Assembly (NCBI GenBank): GCA_963798655.1
Contig: CAWCUH010000003.1
Location: forward strand, 186,001 to 250,000
Length of the DNA stretch: 64,000 nucleotides
From: CAVSMC01 sp963798655
GTDB taxonomy: Bacteria > Pseudomonadota > Gammaproteobacteria > Burkholderiales > Casimicrobiaceae
Direction of reading: 5' to 3'
Part shown: positions 17,774 through 26,162 of the stretch, in pieces
Position numbering within the stretch: position 1 is the stretch's first letter
Layout: every line of letters starts with the position of its first letter
Translations under genes and position numbers: made by a program
The notes under the pieces: model-generated
What the model was told of the DNA's origin: nothing
Seen by the model: only the letters and a program-made list of their open reading frames with translations
Databases searched by the model: none

Positions 17774-19264
17774 CTACTCGCGGCGCATGCACCCGATCGG
17801 AGCCTTCGCGACGACGACGTTGTCGATGTAGAGATCGAGCGGCCGGTCGGTGGGCTTCGTGCCTCCGTGGTAGACGTTCATCCATACGCGCTCGATCTTG
17901 AGCGTGGTCGTCTCGCGCACCCGGATGTCGCTCTTGTCGAACGCGAGCCCACCGTCGATCCACGCGCGCATCACGCCGTCGCGGGCGCCCGGCGTATTGA
18001 CGCGGAAATACTGCTCGACGCAGTACCAGCGATTGCGATGCGAGCACGCCGCGCGCATCGCGCATCCAGTGCCAGTGATCGCCATAGACGTCTTCCATGT
18101 CGGCGTGGTACGCATACGTGCCGATGGAGACGAAGCCCGTGCATCGGGTTGGCCGGGCGACGGCGCGCGGTTGAAGTGTCCGCGCATCGACCAGCCTTTC
18201 ATCGGATCGGCCCGGCGTCCTCCCCAACCGACCCTCTCGTACGTCCCGGAAAGCCCCGGTAGCTTGCCGCCATCGACCACCGGATTCCAATCCTCGCCGA
18301 ATCGCAGGTAGTACCGGAAATAGATCTCCTCCGGTTCGTAGCCGAGCTTGTCCTTGAAGTCGAAGCCCATGTCGAGGCCGAGCGTCGACCCCGCCGGAAT
18401 GGTTGTTCTCAGCGCTCGCCCGAGCAGCGGCTCGAAGCGGTTGGCGTCGTCGCGCGACACTGTGTCGGCGTGGCTCGACTCGCTGACGTAGCTCCATTCG
18501 CTGCGCCAGTGAGACGACTCGAAATCGGTCGCGAACACGACGTCGCGATCGGTTCCGATGCCGCGGTCCCGCGGATAACGGGCGGCGAGGCCGACGATCT
18601 GCTCCTCGCGTGGCGGCCCTCTGACCCCGTCGAGCTCGAACACCGCGATCCTCGTCGGTGCATCGCGCGCGGCGGAAGCGGTGAGTCTCAGCACGGCGCG
18701 GCGGATCGACGACCCGCCGAGCGACGAGAGGTCGAACTCCAGCACGCCTCGGGAGCCGCTGCCGACGACGACATCCGGCCGTGTTCCAAGGGCGTACGCC
18801 GTCGAGCAGTCGAGCGTGGCGTCGGCGGCCGCGACGAGCTCCAGCCGTGAACCGCCGGCAAGCTCGACGAGCAGTTGCGGGCGCGACTCCACGGCGGGGG
18901 CCTCGCGGCTCCAGAAGACAACCGTTCCGGCGCTCTTGTCCAACGCCGCGAGCAACATCGACGCTCGCGTCTTGCCGCGAGTGATTTCGGCGCGCAGCAG
19001 CGAGGTCACGTCCCATTCGACGCTTGGCGGCTTCGCGCCGACGCGGACGCTTTTCGTGGCGAACGGACGCGGGCCTTGCTTGACGCCGTCTGCGTCGCGC
19101 CAGTCCCCCATTGCATGATGCCAGGCGAGCTGGCCGCCGGCGTTGAAGCTGCCGCAGGTCGCGCCGTCCCGGCCGTCGTAGAGCGCGAACGGATCCGGCA
19201 CCGTCGCGCGTGCAGCGACGGACGCCACGGCAAGCACCGCCAACCAAAGCTGTCCGAGCCTCAT
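17774..19264 (-). CDS. Secreted polysaccharide lyase-like protein with two compensating frameshifts
   Basis: The 496-aa frame begins with a Sec signal peptide (LWLAVLAVASVAARA). An N-terminal DNRLRE-like beta domain follows (residues about 25-210). The C-terminal part resembles alginate-lyase-type (PL14-like) beta-jellyroll proteins: IYFRYYLRFGEDWNPVVDGG, then GWSMRGHFNR and WYCVEQYFRVNTPG. Between 18135-18139 and 18035-18041 this frame is meaningless, while the neighbouring frame reads VSIGTYAYHADMEDVYGDHW. A base is missing at the first point and an extra one is present at the second. It lies 30 bases downstream of the Mur-Pth gene in the same operon. It may trim a uronic-acid polymer; the family assignment is from memory and moderate. 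Confidence 0.65.
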   Translation of the reverse strand: MRLGQLWLAVLAVASVAARATVPDPFALYDGRDGATCGSFNAGGQLAWHHAMGDWRDADGVKQGPRPFATKSVRVGAKPPSVEWDVTSLLRAEITRGKTRASMLLAALDKSAGTVVFWSREAPAVESRPQLLVELAGGSRLELVAAADATLDCSTAYALGTRPDVVVGSGSRGVLEFDLSSLGGSSIRRAVLRLTASAARDAPTRIAVFELDGVRGPPREEQIVGLAARYPRDRGIGTDRDVVFATDFESSHWRSEWSYVSESSHADTVSRDDANRFEPLLGRALRTTIPAGSTLGLDMGFDFKDKLGYEPEEIYFRYYLRFGEDWNPVVDGGKLPGLSGTYERVGWGGRRADPMKGWSMRGHFNRAPSPGQPDARASSPSARMRTTPTWKTSMAITGTGCAMRAACSHRNRWYCVEQYFRVNTPGARDGVMRAWIDGGLAFDKSDIRVRETTTLKIERVWMNVYHGGTKPTDRPLDLYIDNVVVAKAPIGCMRRE

Positions 19265-19294
19265 GTTTCGCCGGAAGGGTAAAGCGCGAAGTGC

Positions 19295-21151
19295 TTAGTT
19301 CACCGTCGTCGCCGCGCGTTCCTTCATCAGCAACAGCACCCGCTCGGCCGCGTCGGCACAGAGGCTCTCGACCGCCGCCTGCTCGTGAGGCTCGAATGCG
19401 CCGAGCACGTGATCGGCCAGGCGATCCTGCTGCGCGGGACGTCCGATGCCGACCTTGACGCGACGAAAGTCGGTGCGGCCGAAGGCCTCGAGCACCGAGC
19501 GCACGCCGTTGTGGCCACCGTCGTTGCCGTTCAGTCTGCCACGCACCGTCCCGAACGGCAGCCCGACCTCGTCGTGCACCAGCACGCAATGGCCCGGGCT
19601 GAAGCCAAGCTCCCGGGCAAGCCGCAGAACAATGGGTCCGATCAGGTTCATCGCGACCAGCGGCTTGATCAGGTGCACCGTCGTCGAATCGTCGCGAACG
19701 GTGGCGATGGTGGCGCCCTCCGCCGTGGTCCACCGGGCATTCAGGACTGCGGCGAGGCGGTCGACGACCGCCTCGCCGACGTTGTGTCGCGTGCCGGCGT
19801 GGTGCGCGCCGGGGTTGCCGAGACCGATGATCGCGAACGATGCGGCGCCGTCCTCCGCTTCCGCCGGCGTGCCGCGCGTTTCGCCGACCGACGCTGCCTC
19901 GTCGGTCGCGCGCGAGCATTCGCGGCGTTCCATCAGCGTGCCGAGATCGTCGCTCGGCGCTCCCTTGAGCAGCACCAGGTCGCCCGATCGCAACACCGAT
20001 TCGAGGTATGCGTGCGCGTCGGTCAGGCTGTAGAACGCCCGCAGCGAAGCGCCCTTGACGTGCGGGCGTCCCTTCAACACCTTCGTCGCCTTCGAGCCGA
20101 CGAACAGCACCAGATCCGCCACGTCGAGCGCCTGCGTCGCGACACCGCGGTAGATCGTGTCCGAGCTCCTGCCGACGTAGTCGGAAATCGAGCCGACGAC
20201 GATCACCTTGCGCTTCGCCGCCGCGCGCTTCATGAAATCGAATGCCGCGGGCAACGACCACAGCGGCGCCTTGGCGTCGTCGACGACGAAGGTCACCCCG
20301 TCGGCGCGCCGGCGCGGTTCCATCCGGCGATCGAACGGAGCGATGCCGGCGAGTCCGCGCGCGGCGTCCTCCAGCGACATTCCGAGCGCCATCGCGACGG
20401 CGATCGACGCGAGCACCGGTCCGACCCAATGCTCTCCGCAAAGCAGCGTGTCGACGTCGACCGCATGGCCGTCGTGAACCACGGTGAACGACAAGCGTCC
20501 GGGCCACTGGCAGCGGACGTTCCGCGCGCGCAGCGACGCTGCGGCGGAAAGCCCGTAGGTGACCACGCGCGCCGACGTCCGCTGGGCCATCGCGAGCACC
20601 AGCGGGTCGTCGGCGTTGAGTACCGCCGTTCCGTTCTTCGGCAATACCTCCACCAGGCGCCCCTTCTGCTCGGCGATGGCCTGCTGCGTGCCGAACGCGC
20701 TGATGTGATCGGTGCCGATGTTCGTCACCACGCCGATGCGCGGACGAACGAGCGCGAGCGTCTTCTCGAACACGTCGCGCTGACCGCGCCGACCGACACC
20801 GATCTCGTGCACGGCGTACCGGTGATTCGGCATCGCCCGAAACATGCTCCACACGATGTGCCAGGGCTGGTTGTAGGTATCGTGCGTCTTCGTGCCGCTG
20901 AAACGGCTCGACAGCACGCCGGCGATGAGCTCCTTCGTCGTCGTCTTGCCGCAGCTGCCGGTCACGCCGATGAACGCGACGCGGCGAAGGAGCGGACGAT
21001 AGAATGCGAACAGCGGTGTCGCGATGCCGGCGCCTATCCGGCTCGCGTACCAATTGCGATTCTCGCGCGCGAGTCGTATGAGCTCGCGAAGCCGGCGCGG
21101 CATGCGGGCGCGAGCGACTGCGCCGCTCAAGCGGGTCAGTACCTGTTCCAC
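19295..21151 (-). CDS. Mur ligase fused to peptidyl-tRNA hydrolase
   Basis: A 618-aa single frame. Residues 58-410 are a Mur ligase core: ATP loop GVTGSCGKTTT (62-72), HEIGVGRRG, VVTNIGTDHISAFG, VLNADDP, then a MurF-like C-terminal domain (RMEPRR, VVDDAK). The MurF N-terminal UDP-binding domain is absent and replaced by about 57 basic helical residues. After a 30-residue linker, residues 438-618 form a full Pth domain with all catalytic positions: GLGNPG with Asn, TRHN with His456, KPLVAMN, HDE (526-528) and GGHNG (545-549). The start is GTG. No Shine-Dalgarno precedes the internal ATG (19933). I know of no described enzyme with this pairing; a role in adding an amino acid or peptide to polysaccharide is inference. 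Confidence 0.85.
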   Translation of the reverse strand: MEQVLTRLSGAVARARMPRRLRELIRLARENRNWYASRIGAGIATPLFAFYRPLLRRVAFIGVTGSCGKTTTKELIAGVLSSRFSGTKTHDTYNQPWHIVWSMFRAMPNHRYAVHEIGVGRRGQRDVFEKTLALVRPRIGVVTNIGTDHISAFGTQQAIAEQKGRLVEVLPKNGTAVLNADDPLVLAMAQRTSARVVTYGLSAAASLRARNVRCQWPGRLSFTVVHDGHAVDVDTLLCGEHWVGPVLASIAVAMALGMSLEDAARGLAGIAPFDRRMEPRRRADGVTFVVDDAKAPLWSLPAAFDFMKRAAAKRKVIVVGSISDYVGRSSDTIYRGVATQALDVADLVLFVGSKATKVLKGRPHVKGASLRAFYSLTDAHAYLESVLRSGDLVLLKGAPSDDLGTLMERRECSRATDEAASVGETRGTPAEAEDGAASFAIIGLGNPGAHHAGTRHNVGEAVVDRLAAVLNARWTTAEGATIATVRDDSTTVHLIKPLVAMNLIGPIVLRLARELGFSPGHCVLVHDEVGLPFGTVRGRLNGNDGGHNGVRSVLEAFGRTDFRRVKVGIGRPAQQDRLADHVLGAFEPHEQAAVESLCADAAERVLLLMKERAATTVN

Positions 21152-21321
21152 CCTGAACGTTCGTCGTTTTGGTTTTGACAGCCGCGCGCGAATGCTGGAA
21201 CATCCGCCGCTCGATCGAGCGGCCGGGCCTAGCGCGCCCGCGACGTGGCTGCTGCGGCGCGTATCTTGCCGTGTAATCGACTGCCCGCGACGTCGATCCG
21301 CCGAGCGGTTCCTGAAGCGCC

Positions 21322-22326
21322 ATGGTCAAGATCTTCATCACCGTCGATACCGAGGTTTGGCCCCGCTCCCCGGGTTGGCCGCACACGCCGCTCGCCGAAG
21401 ACAAATTTTGCGAACGCGAGATCGCCGCGTACCTCTACGGCGAAGGCCTGGGCGGTGAATCGCTCGGCGTGCCGTACCAGCTGCGAACGCTCGCCAATGC
21501 GGGCCTGAAGGCTACATTCTTCGTCGAGCCCTTGTTCTCGTTCGCGCTCGGCATCGCGCCGCTGCGCGAGCTCGCAGCGGCGGTGACGAGCCACGGTCAG
21601 GAGGTCGGCCTTCACCTGCATCCCGAATGGCTGACCGATCGCCGCTGCCGCGGCCTTCCGCAGTTCGCCGGTCCGCTGCTGCATGGCTATCGCGAGCCCG
21701 ATCAGGCCGCATTGGTGAGCGCGGGGATCGATCGCCTTCGTGAAGCGGGCGCGCCGCCGATACGCGCGTTTCGCGCCGGGAGCTGGGGAGCGAGCCGGGC
21801 GACGCTGCGAGCGCTGGCGCAAAACGGCATCGGCTTCGACAGCAGCCTCAACGCGGGCTTCGTCTCGTCGTTCCCGGACCTCGACGCCGAGTCGCGCGCC
21901 GGGTACACGCAGCCGGTGCTGATCGAGGGTGTCTGGGAGTTCCCGGTGACGAGCTTCGTCGACAGGCCTCCGGCCGGCCTGCGTCCGCTGCACGTGTGCG
22001 CGGCGAGCTTCGGCGAGTTCCGCGGCGTGCTCGACCACGCCCATGCGAACGGATGGTACGCCGTGGTCATCGTCCTTCACTCGTTCGAGTTCGTCCGCGT
22101 CGACGCGCTCGAGCGTGGCGGCTCCGCGCCGCAGCGGCTCCTCGCCGATCGCTTCGAGCGGCTGTGCGCGCACCTCGCCGACAACGCCGAGCGGTTCGAG
22201 AGCTGCCATTTCGCCGACATCGATCGCTCGGTCGTGCCGCGAGCCGGTCATCCTGCCGTGTCCGTGTCGTCGCGCTCGCGAACCGCGATCCGCCAGATAC
22301 AGCAGCTCGCGTCGCGTTTCTATTGA
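21322..22326 (+). CDS. Polysaccharide deacetylase-like protein (NodB-type)
   Basis: 334 aa with the NodB-fold opening KIFITVDTEVWP, where the first Asp is the catalytic base position. The metal-binding H-x-H pair is in EVGLHLHPEW, and FRAGSWGASRATLRAL is the typical motif-3 Arg/Trp region. VVIVLHSFEF carries the late His. There is no signal peptide, so it acts in the cytoplasm or on membrane-linked intermediates. It starts a plus-strand operon with the GNAT genes that follow, divergent from the Mur-Pth operon with 170 bases between. It probably removes N- or O-acetyl groups from a sugar, freeing an amine for later acylation. Confidence 0.82.
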   Translation: MVKIFITVDTEVWPRSPGWPHTPLAEDKFCEREIAAYLYGEGLGGESLGVPYQLRTLANAGLKATFFVEPLFSFALGIAPLRELAAAVTSHGQEVGLHLHPEWLTDRRCRGLPQFAGPLLHGYREPDQAALVSAGIDRLREAGAPPIRAFRAGSWGASRATLRALAQNGIGFDSSLNAGFVSSFPDLDAESRAGYTQPVLIEGVWEFPVTSFVDRPPAGLRPLHVCAASFGEFRGVLDHAHANGWYAVVIVLHSFEFVRVDALERGGSAPQRLLADRFERLCAHLADNAERFESCHFADIDRSVVPRAGHPAVSVSSRSRTAIRQIQQLASRFY

Positions 22327-22348
22327 CCGCTTCGCCGACTGCGCGCGC

Positions 22349-23293
22349 TTGAGCGTCGAATCGCCGCGCTGGGAACCGGCGCCGTTCGTCCTGACGTATC
22401 GCCTCGGCGAGATCGCGCTGTTTCGCAAGCGCTTCCGAAGCGTCGTCCTCGCCGAGCACTTTTTCGACCTGACCGACGACCCGGAACAGCCGCGGCCGCC
22501 GTTCGAGCGGCTCGGCCGCGACGTCGAGGCGATCGTCACCCGCTCGCATCCGGTGCGCGACGCGCTGCCGCAGCTCGCCGCGCACGACGGCGTGCTGCGC
22601 TACGTGTTCGGCCGCTACCAGCGCTACCACACCGATCTTCGGGGGACGTTCGACGGCTACCTGTCGAAATTCAGCGCCAAATCGCGCAGCACGTTGCGCC
22701 GCAAGGTGCGGCAATTCCAGCAGCTCGGCGACGGCTCGGCGCTTCGCGTCTACAAAAGCGCCGACGACATGGACACGTTCGTGCAGACGGCGCGCAGGGT
22801 TTCGGCGATCACCTACCAGGAGCGCCTGCTCGACGCCGGGCTTCCCGCGGACGCCGCGTTCGTCGATCGTCTGAAGGCGCTCGCCGTGGACGACAATGTG
22901 CGCGCTTACATATTGTTCCTGCGCGACGATCCGATCGCGTATCTGTGCTGTCCCGCGACGGACGGTGTGCTGCTGTACAGCTACCTCGGCTACGATCCGC
23001 AGCATGCCGACCTGTCGCCCGGAACGGTGCTGCAGTATCTCGCGTTCGAGTCGCTGTTCGACGAGCAGCGCTTTCGCGCGCTCGACTTCACCGAGGGCCA
23101 GGGAGAGCACAAGAAATTCTTCGGTACGCACGCGACGGCCTGCGCCGACATCTGCTATCTGCGCGCGTCGCTTTCGTCGCGCTTCTGGATCGCGCTGCAC
23201 CGCGCATTCGACCGCGCGTCGATCGCCGCGGGCGAGATCCTCGATCGCCTCGGGCTCAAGGCGCGCCTCAAGCGTTTCCTGCGCCGCCTCTAG
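22349..23293 (+). CDS. FemAB-like GNAT acyltransferase
   Basis: About 314 aa. The central segment FSAKSRSTLRRKVRQFQQLGDG and the C-terminal SPGTVLQYLAFESLFDEQRFRALDFTEGQGEHKKFFG match the Acetyltransf_6/FemAB-like superfamily. The start is uncertain. The frame is open upstream into the deacetylase gene, and no ATG or GTG lies near; TTG at 22349, 22 bases after the deacetylase stop, is the best fit to the protein (SVESPRWEPAPFVL). The tight spacing to the deacetylase suggests that a freed amine could be re-acylated by this protein. Donor and acceptor are unknown. Confidence 0.72.
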   Translation: MSVESPRWEPAPFVLTYRLGEIALFRKRFRSVVLAEHFFDLTDDPEQPRPPFERLGRDVEAIVTRSHPVRDALPQLAAHDGVLRYVFGRYQRYHTDLRGTFDGYLSKFSAKSRSTLRRKVRQFQQLGDGSALRVYKSADDMDTFVQTARRVSAITYQERLLDAGLPADAAFVDRLKALAVDDNVRAYILFLRDDPIAYLCCPATDGVLLYSYLGYDPQHADLSPGTVLQYLAFESLFDEQRFRALDFTEGQGEHKKFFGTHATACADICYLRASLSSRFWIALHRAFDRASIAAGEILDRLGLKARLKRFLRRL

Positions 23294-23384
23294 TTCGTCG
23301 GCCACAGTGTGTCGGCGCGCAGCCCCGTGAAGCAGCGCGCGAAGTCGCTCGCCAGAGTCGTCGCGAAAGCCGCTCGCGAGACTC

Positions 23385-23978
23385 GTGCTCGGCGACTATT
23401 CGATATTCCGCATCTACCGCGTTTCGACGGCGGCGGGGCGGGTCGCGCTGAACGCGCCGACGTTCGCGTTCGGCGACGCCGACCCGCTCGTCCTCGCGCA
23501 GTCCGAAGACGCGTGGATACGTGCGCAACGCGTCTACCTGGGGCAAGGCTCGCATGCCTTCGCCTGCACGAGCGGGGACGCCATCGTCGGGCTCTGCTTC
23601 TTCTGGCTCGCCGATCGCTACAATCGCGACCGCAATTTCTGGACCCTTTGCGGCGGCGAGGCGAAGCTCGTGCAGGTGGTCACGCGCGCCGACATGCGCG
23701 GGCGCGGCGTCGCGACGGGATTGATCGCCCATGCCACGGCCCAGATGCTGAGCGTCGGATTCGACCGGATCTACGCGCGCATCTGGCATTCGAACACGCC
23801 GTCGCTGCGGGCATTTCAGCGAGCGGGCTGGCGGCAGATCGCGACGGTGATCGAGATCAATCCTTTGCGCCGCCGGCGGCCATGGCGCTTGACGCTCGAC
23901 ACACGCGAGAGGCCGCCTCGCGTCGCGATCCCCTTGCCGGGCGCAGTGTTGCCGGCGCCGCGCGTCGGCGTCGACTAG
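23385..23978 (+). CDS. GNAT-family N-acetyltransferase
   Basis: 197 aa with the single GNAT domain. Motif A is KLVQVVTRADMRGRGVATGLIAHA (acetyl-CoA pyrophosphate loop RGRGVA) and motif B is IWHSNTPSLRAFQRAGWRQ. The GTG at 23385 is the first usable start after an in-frame stop at 23328. The neighbouring frame just upstream reads a basic helical leader (from GTG 23309) that could be the true N-terminus if one base is wrong near 23370-23384. It is a likely paralogue of the next GNAT gene. A terminator follows at 24085. Confidence 0.75.
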   Translation: MLGDYSIFRIYRVSTAAGRVALNAPTFAFGDADPLVLAQSEDAWIRAQRVYLGQGSHAFACTSGDAIVGLCFFWLADRYNRDRNFWTLCGGEAKLVQVVTRADMRGRGVATGLIAHATAQMLSVGFDRIYARIWHSNTPSLRAFQRAGWRQIATVIEINPLRRRRPWRLTLDTRERPPRVAIPLPGAVLPAPRVGVD

Positions 23979-24084
23979 CGGCGGCGCTCGCAGCGGCCGC
24001 TCACGTTCACGGCGTGAGCCGCCGGTTCCCCCGGCGCGACGGACCAAGCCCGAGCGCTCGCCAAGCCAAAGCAGAATGGACACA

Positions 24085-24108
24085 CGCGCGACTTGCGCGG
24101 ATTTTTTT
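24085..24108 (+). terminator. Rho-independent terminator of the deacetylase/GNAT operon
   Basis: Short GC stem CGCGC / GCGCG around loop GACTT, followed by GA and seven Ts. It lies about 105 bases after the GNAT stop at 23978. Confidence 0.6.
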
Positions 24109-24249
24109 GGAAATGATTGCCGGCCTCCTGCACGATGCTTGTAGCGTCGGTGTTTCGAACGTAGACTGCGCAGCGATCGCGCGCGTGGAGCATGTCCCCC
24201 ACGCAGCGTGCTTCCCGCAGTAGCGGGGCTTGCTTCATCCAGCCTAAAC

Positions 24250-24930
24250 ATGAGTCACGAGCCCGCCGGAAGGCATTCGCGCACGCGGTCCGCAGGGCGC
24301 GCCAGCACGCCGATGTCCGGTCTCGGCGAGTCGAGCGTCGCGCGCCGGATGCTCGCTCTGATGCGCCGCGGCAACATCGACTACCAGTGCTTTCGCGTGT
24401 ATGCGCGCTCGCTCGAGGAAGTCGTTGGCGAAGAGGCGCACACGCGCTTGCCGCCGGGCTACCGCTTCGTGCAGGTATCGGCGGCCGACCTCGAGGCGTG
24501 CGCCGTCGCAGAACTGCGCGCGTGCGCGTCGTACGGCGGGCCCGAATCCTATCTGTTCGCGATCGCGCGCGACGATGGGGTTCCCGTATGTGTGCAGTGC
24601 ATCTGGCACGGCACACGGTATCGCGAGCACGCCTTCTGGCCCCTCGACGAGCGCGAGGCGGCATCGATGCATCTGGTAACCGCCGAGTCCGAGCGGGGCA
24701 AAGGCCTGGCCACGTGTCTCAAGCAGTTGAGCGCCGCGCGGCTCAGGAGCGAAGACTTCTCGCGCATCTACAGCCGCATCTGGTGGACGAACACGGCGTC
24801 GCTGCGGGTCAGCGAAAAGGCCGGCTGGCATCGTGTCGGCACGGTCTTCGAGATCCACGTGCCGTGGCGTGCCGATCCGATCCGCCGGGTGCGCGCCGAG
24901 GCGGCGCTACCGGACCCGGCGCTGCGCTGA
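24250..24930 (+). CDS. GNAT-family N-acetyltransferase
   Basis: 226 aa from ATG 24250; an in-frame start at 24208 and another at 24313 are alternatives, none with a clear Shine-Dalgarno. The GNAT core is SMHLVTAESERGKGLATCLKQ (RGKGLA acetyl-CoA loop) and IWWTNTASLRVSEKAGWHRVG. The same N-terminal pattern (RGNIDYQCFRVYAR here, LVLGDYSIFRIYRV in the preceding GNAT) suggests divergent paralogues. It is separated from its neighbour by a terminator, so it probably has its own promoter and may be transcribed with the ATP-grasp gene 105 bases downstream. Confidence 0.75.
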   Translation: MSHEPAGRHSRTRSAGRASTPMSGLGESSVARRMLALMRRGNIDYQCFRVYARSLEEVVGEEAHTRLPPGYRFVQVSAADLEACAVAELRACASYGGPESYLFAIARDDGVPVCVQCIWHGTRYREHAFWPLDEREAASMHLVTAESERGKGLATCLKQLSAARLRSEDFSRIYSRIWWTNTASLRVSEKAGWHRVGTVFEIHVPWRADPIRRVRAEAALPDPALR

Positions 24931-25035
24931 GCTATCATCGACGCGGCGCGCCGGACCCTATCGGCGCGGTTCGCAGCGGCGCGGTGTGCCGTCGGGCCAG
25001 CGATCCGGGCAGGCCGCGCGAGGGGAGCAGCGCTA

Positions 25036-26154
25036 ATGCCGAAGCTCGCAAGCGTCGTGCACGCATTCAGTGCGATCAGACATTCGTCGGTGATGTACCG
25101 CTGCGGATTCGCGGCGTCGCTGCGCCGCTTCGTCGAGCTCTACCGCCGGCGCCGCTTCTCGCCTTACGAGATCCGCTTCAACGATCTGCTGAACCCGCTG
25201 CTGTCCGACGCGGCGCTTGCACGCCACGCGTCCAAGGAAGAGCTTATCGAGCTCAGCACGAGGCATGTACTCGAAAGCTACCTGTGCGCCACCGCAGACA
25301 AGTCGGTGTTCTATTCGCTGTGCTCGTCCGCAGGTATTCCCGTGCCGCGGCTGTTTGCCGTGTTCGACTTGCCGTCGGGCTGGACTCCCGATGGCCGTGT
25401 GCTGTCGGCACGCGAGGAGTGGACGGCGTTCGTTCGGGCGCTGCCGCCGGAATTCGTGGTCAAGCCCGCGCTCGGACTTCTCGGCAAGGGGCTTTCCGCG
25501 TTTCGTCGCGTGGAAGAGGACTACGTGAATCACGAAGGGACCCGGTTCACCGCCGACGAGCTGTACGAATTCCTGTGCCGGCAGGCCGATGCCAATCTAT
25601 TCGCAACCGACTATTCGCACTACTCGCTCGGACTGGGCCGGACGTCGCACAAGGCGATTGTGCAGGAAAGACTGCATGCGCACCCGGCGGTGGCGGAGCT
25701 GACGGGCTCGCATGCCTTGTCCACATGCCGGATCGTTACGCTCGCCGGCGTCGGCGCGCCCCCGGAGATCATCGCGACCGTGTTCAAGTCGATCAACGGC
25801 CGCCACGTCGTCGACAATTTCGACAAAGGCTCGACGGGCAATCTTTGGTGCACGGTGGACACGAAAACCGGGCGCATCACCGAAGCCTTTGCGCGGTCCG
25901 TGTCCGGTGACCTTCTCCAGCGCGTCGACCGTCACCCCGCGACGGGGTCCCCGATCGTAGGCTTTCGCATCCCGGTCTGGGACGACGTGCTCGCACTGAC
26001 GCGCCATGCCTCGACCGTCTTCCGTCCGCAATCGATGATTCACTGGGACATCGGCATCGCAACGCGCGGACCGGTCATCGTCGAAGGCAACGTCGGAGGC
26101 AACCTGTTGCCCACGCCGCTCAACCGTGCATTGAGCGAGCTGCTCGCCGCGTAA
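25036..26154 (+). CDS. ATP-grasp protein, sugar-transfer-associated type
   Basis: 372 aa. Features of the ATPgrasp_ST family are visible: FVVKPALGLLGKGLSAFR (ATP-binding Lys and Gly loop), NFDKGSTGNLWCTVD, HPATGSPIVGFRIPVWDDVL, and the metal-binding end HWDIGIATRGPVIVEGNVGGN. Family members occur in exopolysaccharide loci and are predicted to ligate a carboxylate to an amine or other nucleophile. A good ribosome site (GAGGGGAG) precedes ATG 25036. The PP-loop gene follows after 8 bases. A frameshifted homologue lies at 28339-29428. Confidence 0.82.
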   Translation: MPKLASVVHAFSAIRHSSVMYRCGFAASLRRFVELYRRRRFSPYEIRFNDLLNPLLSDAALARHASKEELIELSTRHVLESYLCATADKSVFYSLCSSAGIPVPRLFAVFDLPSGWTPDGRVLSAREEWTAFVRALPPEFVVKPALGLLGKGLSAFRRVEEDYVNHEGTRFTADELYEFLCRQADANLFATDYSHYSLGLGRTSHKAIVQERLHAHPAVAELTGSHALSTCRIVTLAGVGAPPEIIATVFKSINGRHVVDNFDKGSTGNLWCTVDTKTGRITEAFARSVSGDLLQRVDRHPATGSPIVGFRIPVWDDVLALTRHASTVFRPQSMIHWDIGIATRGPVIVEGNVGGNLLPTPLNRALSELLAA

Positions 26155-26162
26155 TCATCGGA

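Noticed and set aside
19933..19933. Internal ATG that might start a separate pth gene
   Set aside because: No Shine-Dalgarno precedes it and the frame is continuous with the Mur ligase; a fusion is the simpler reading.
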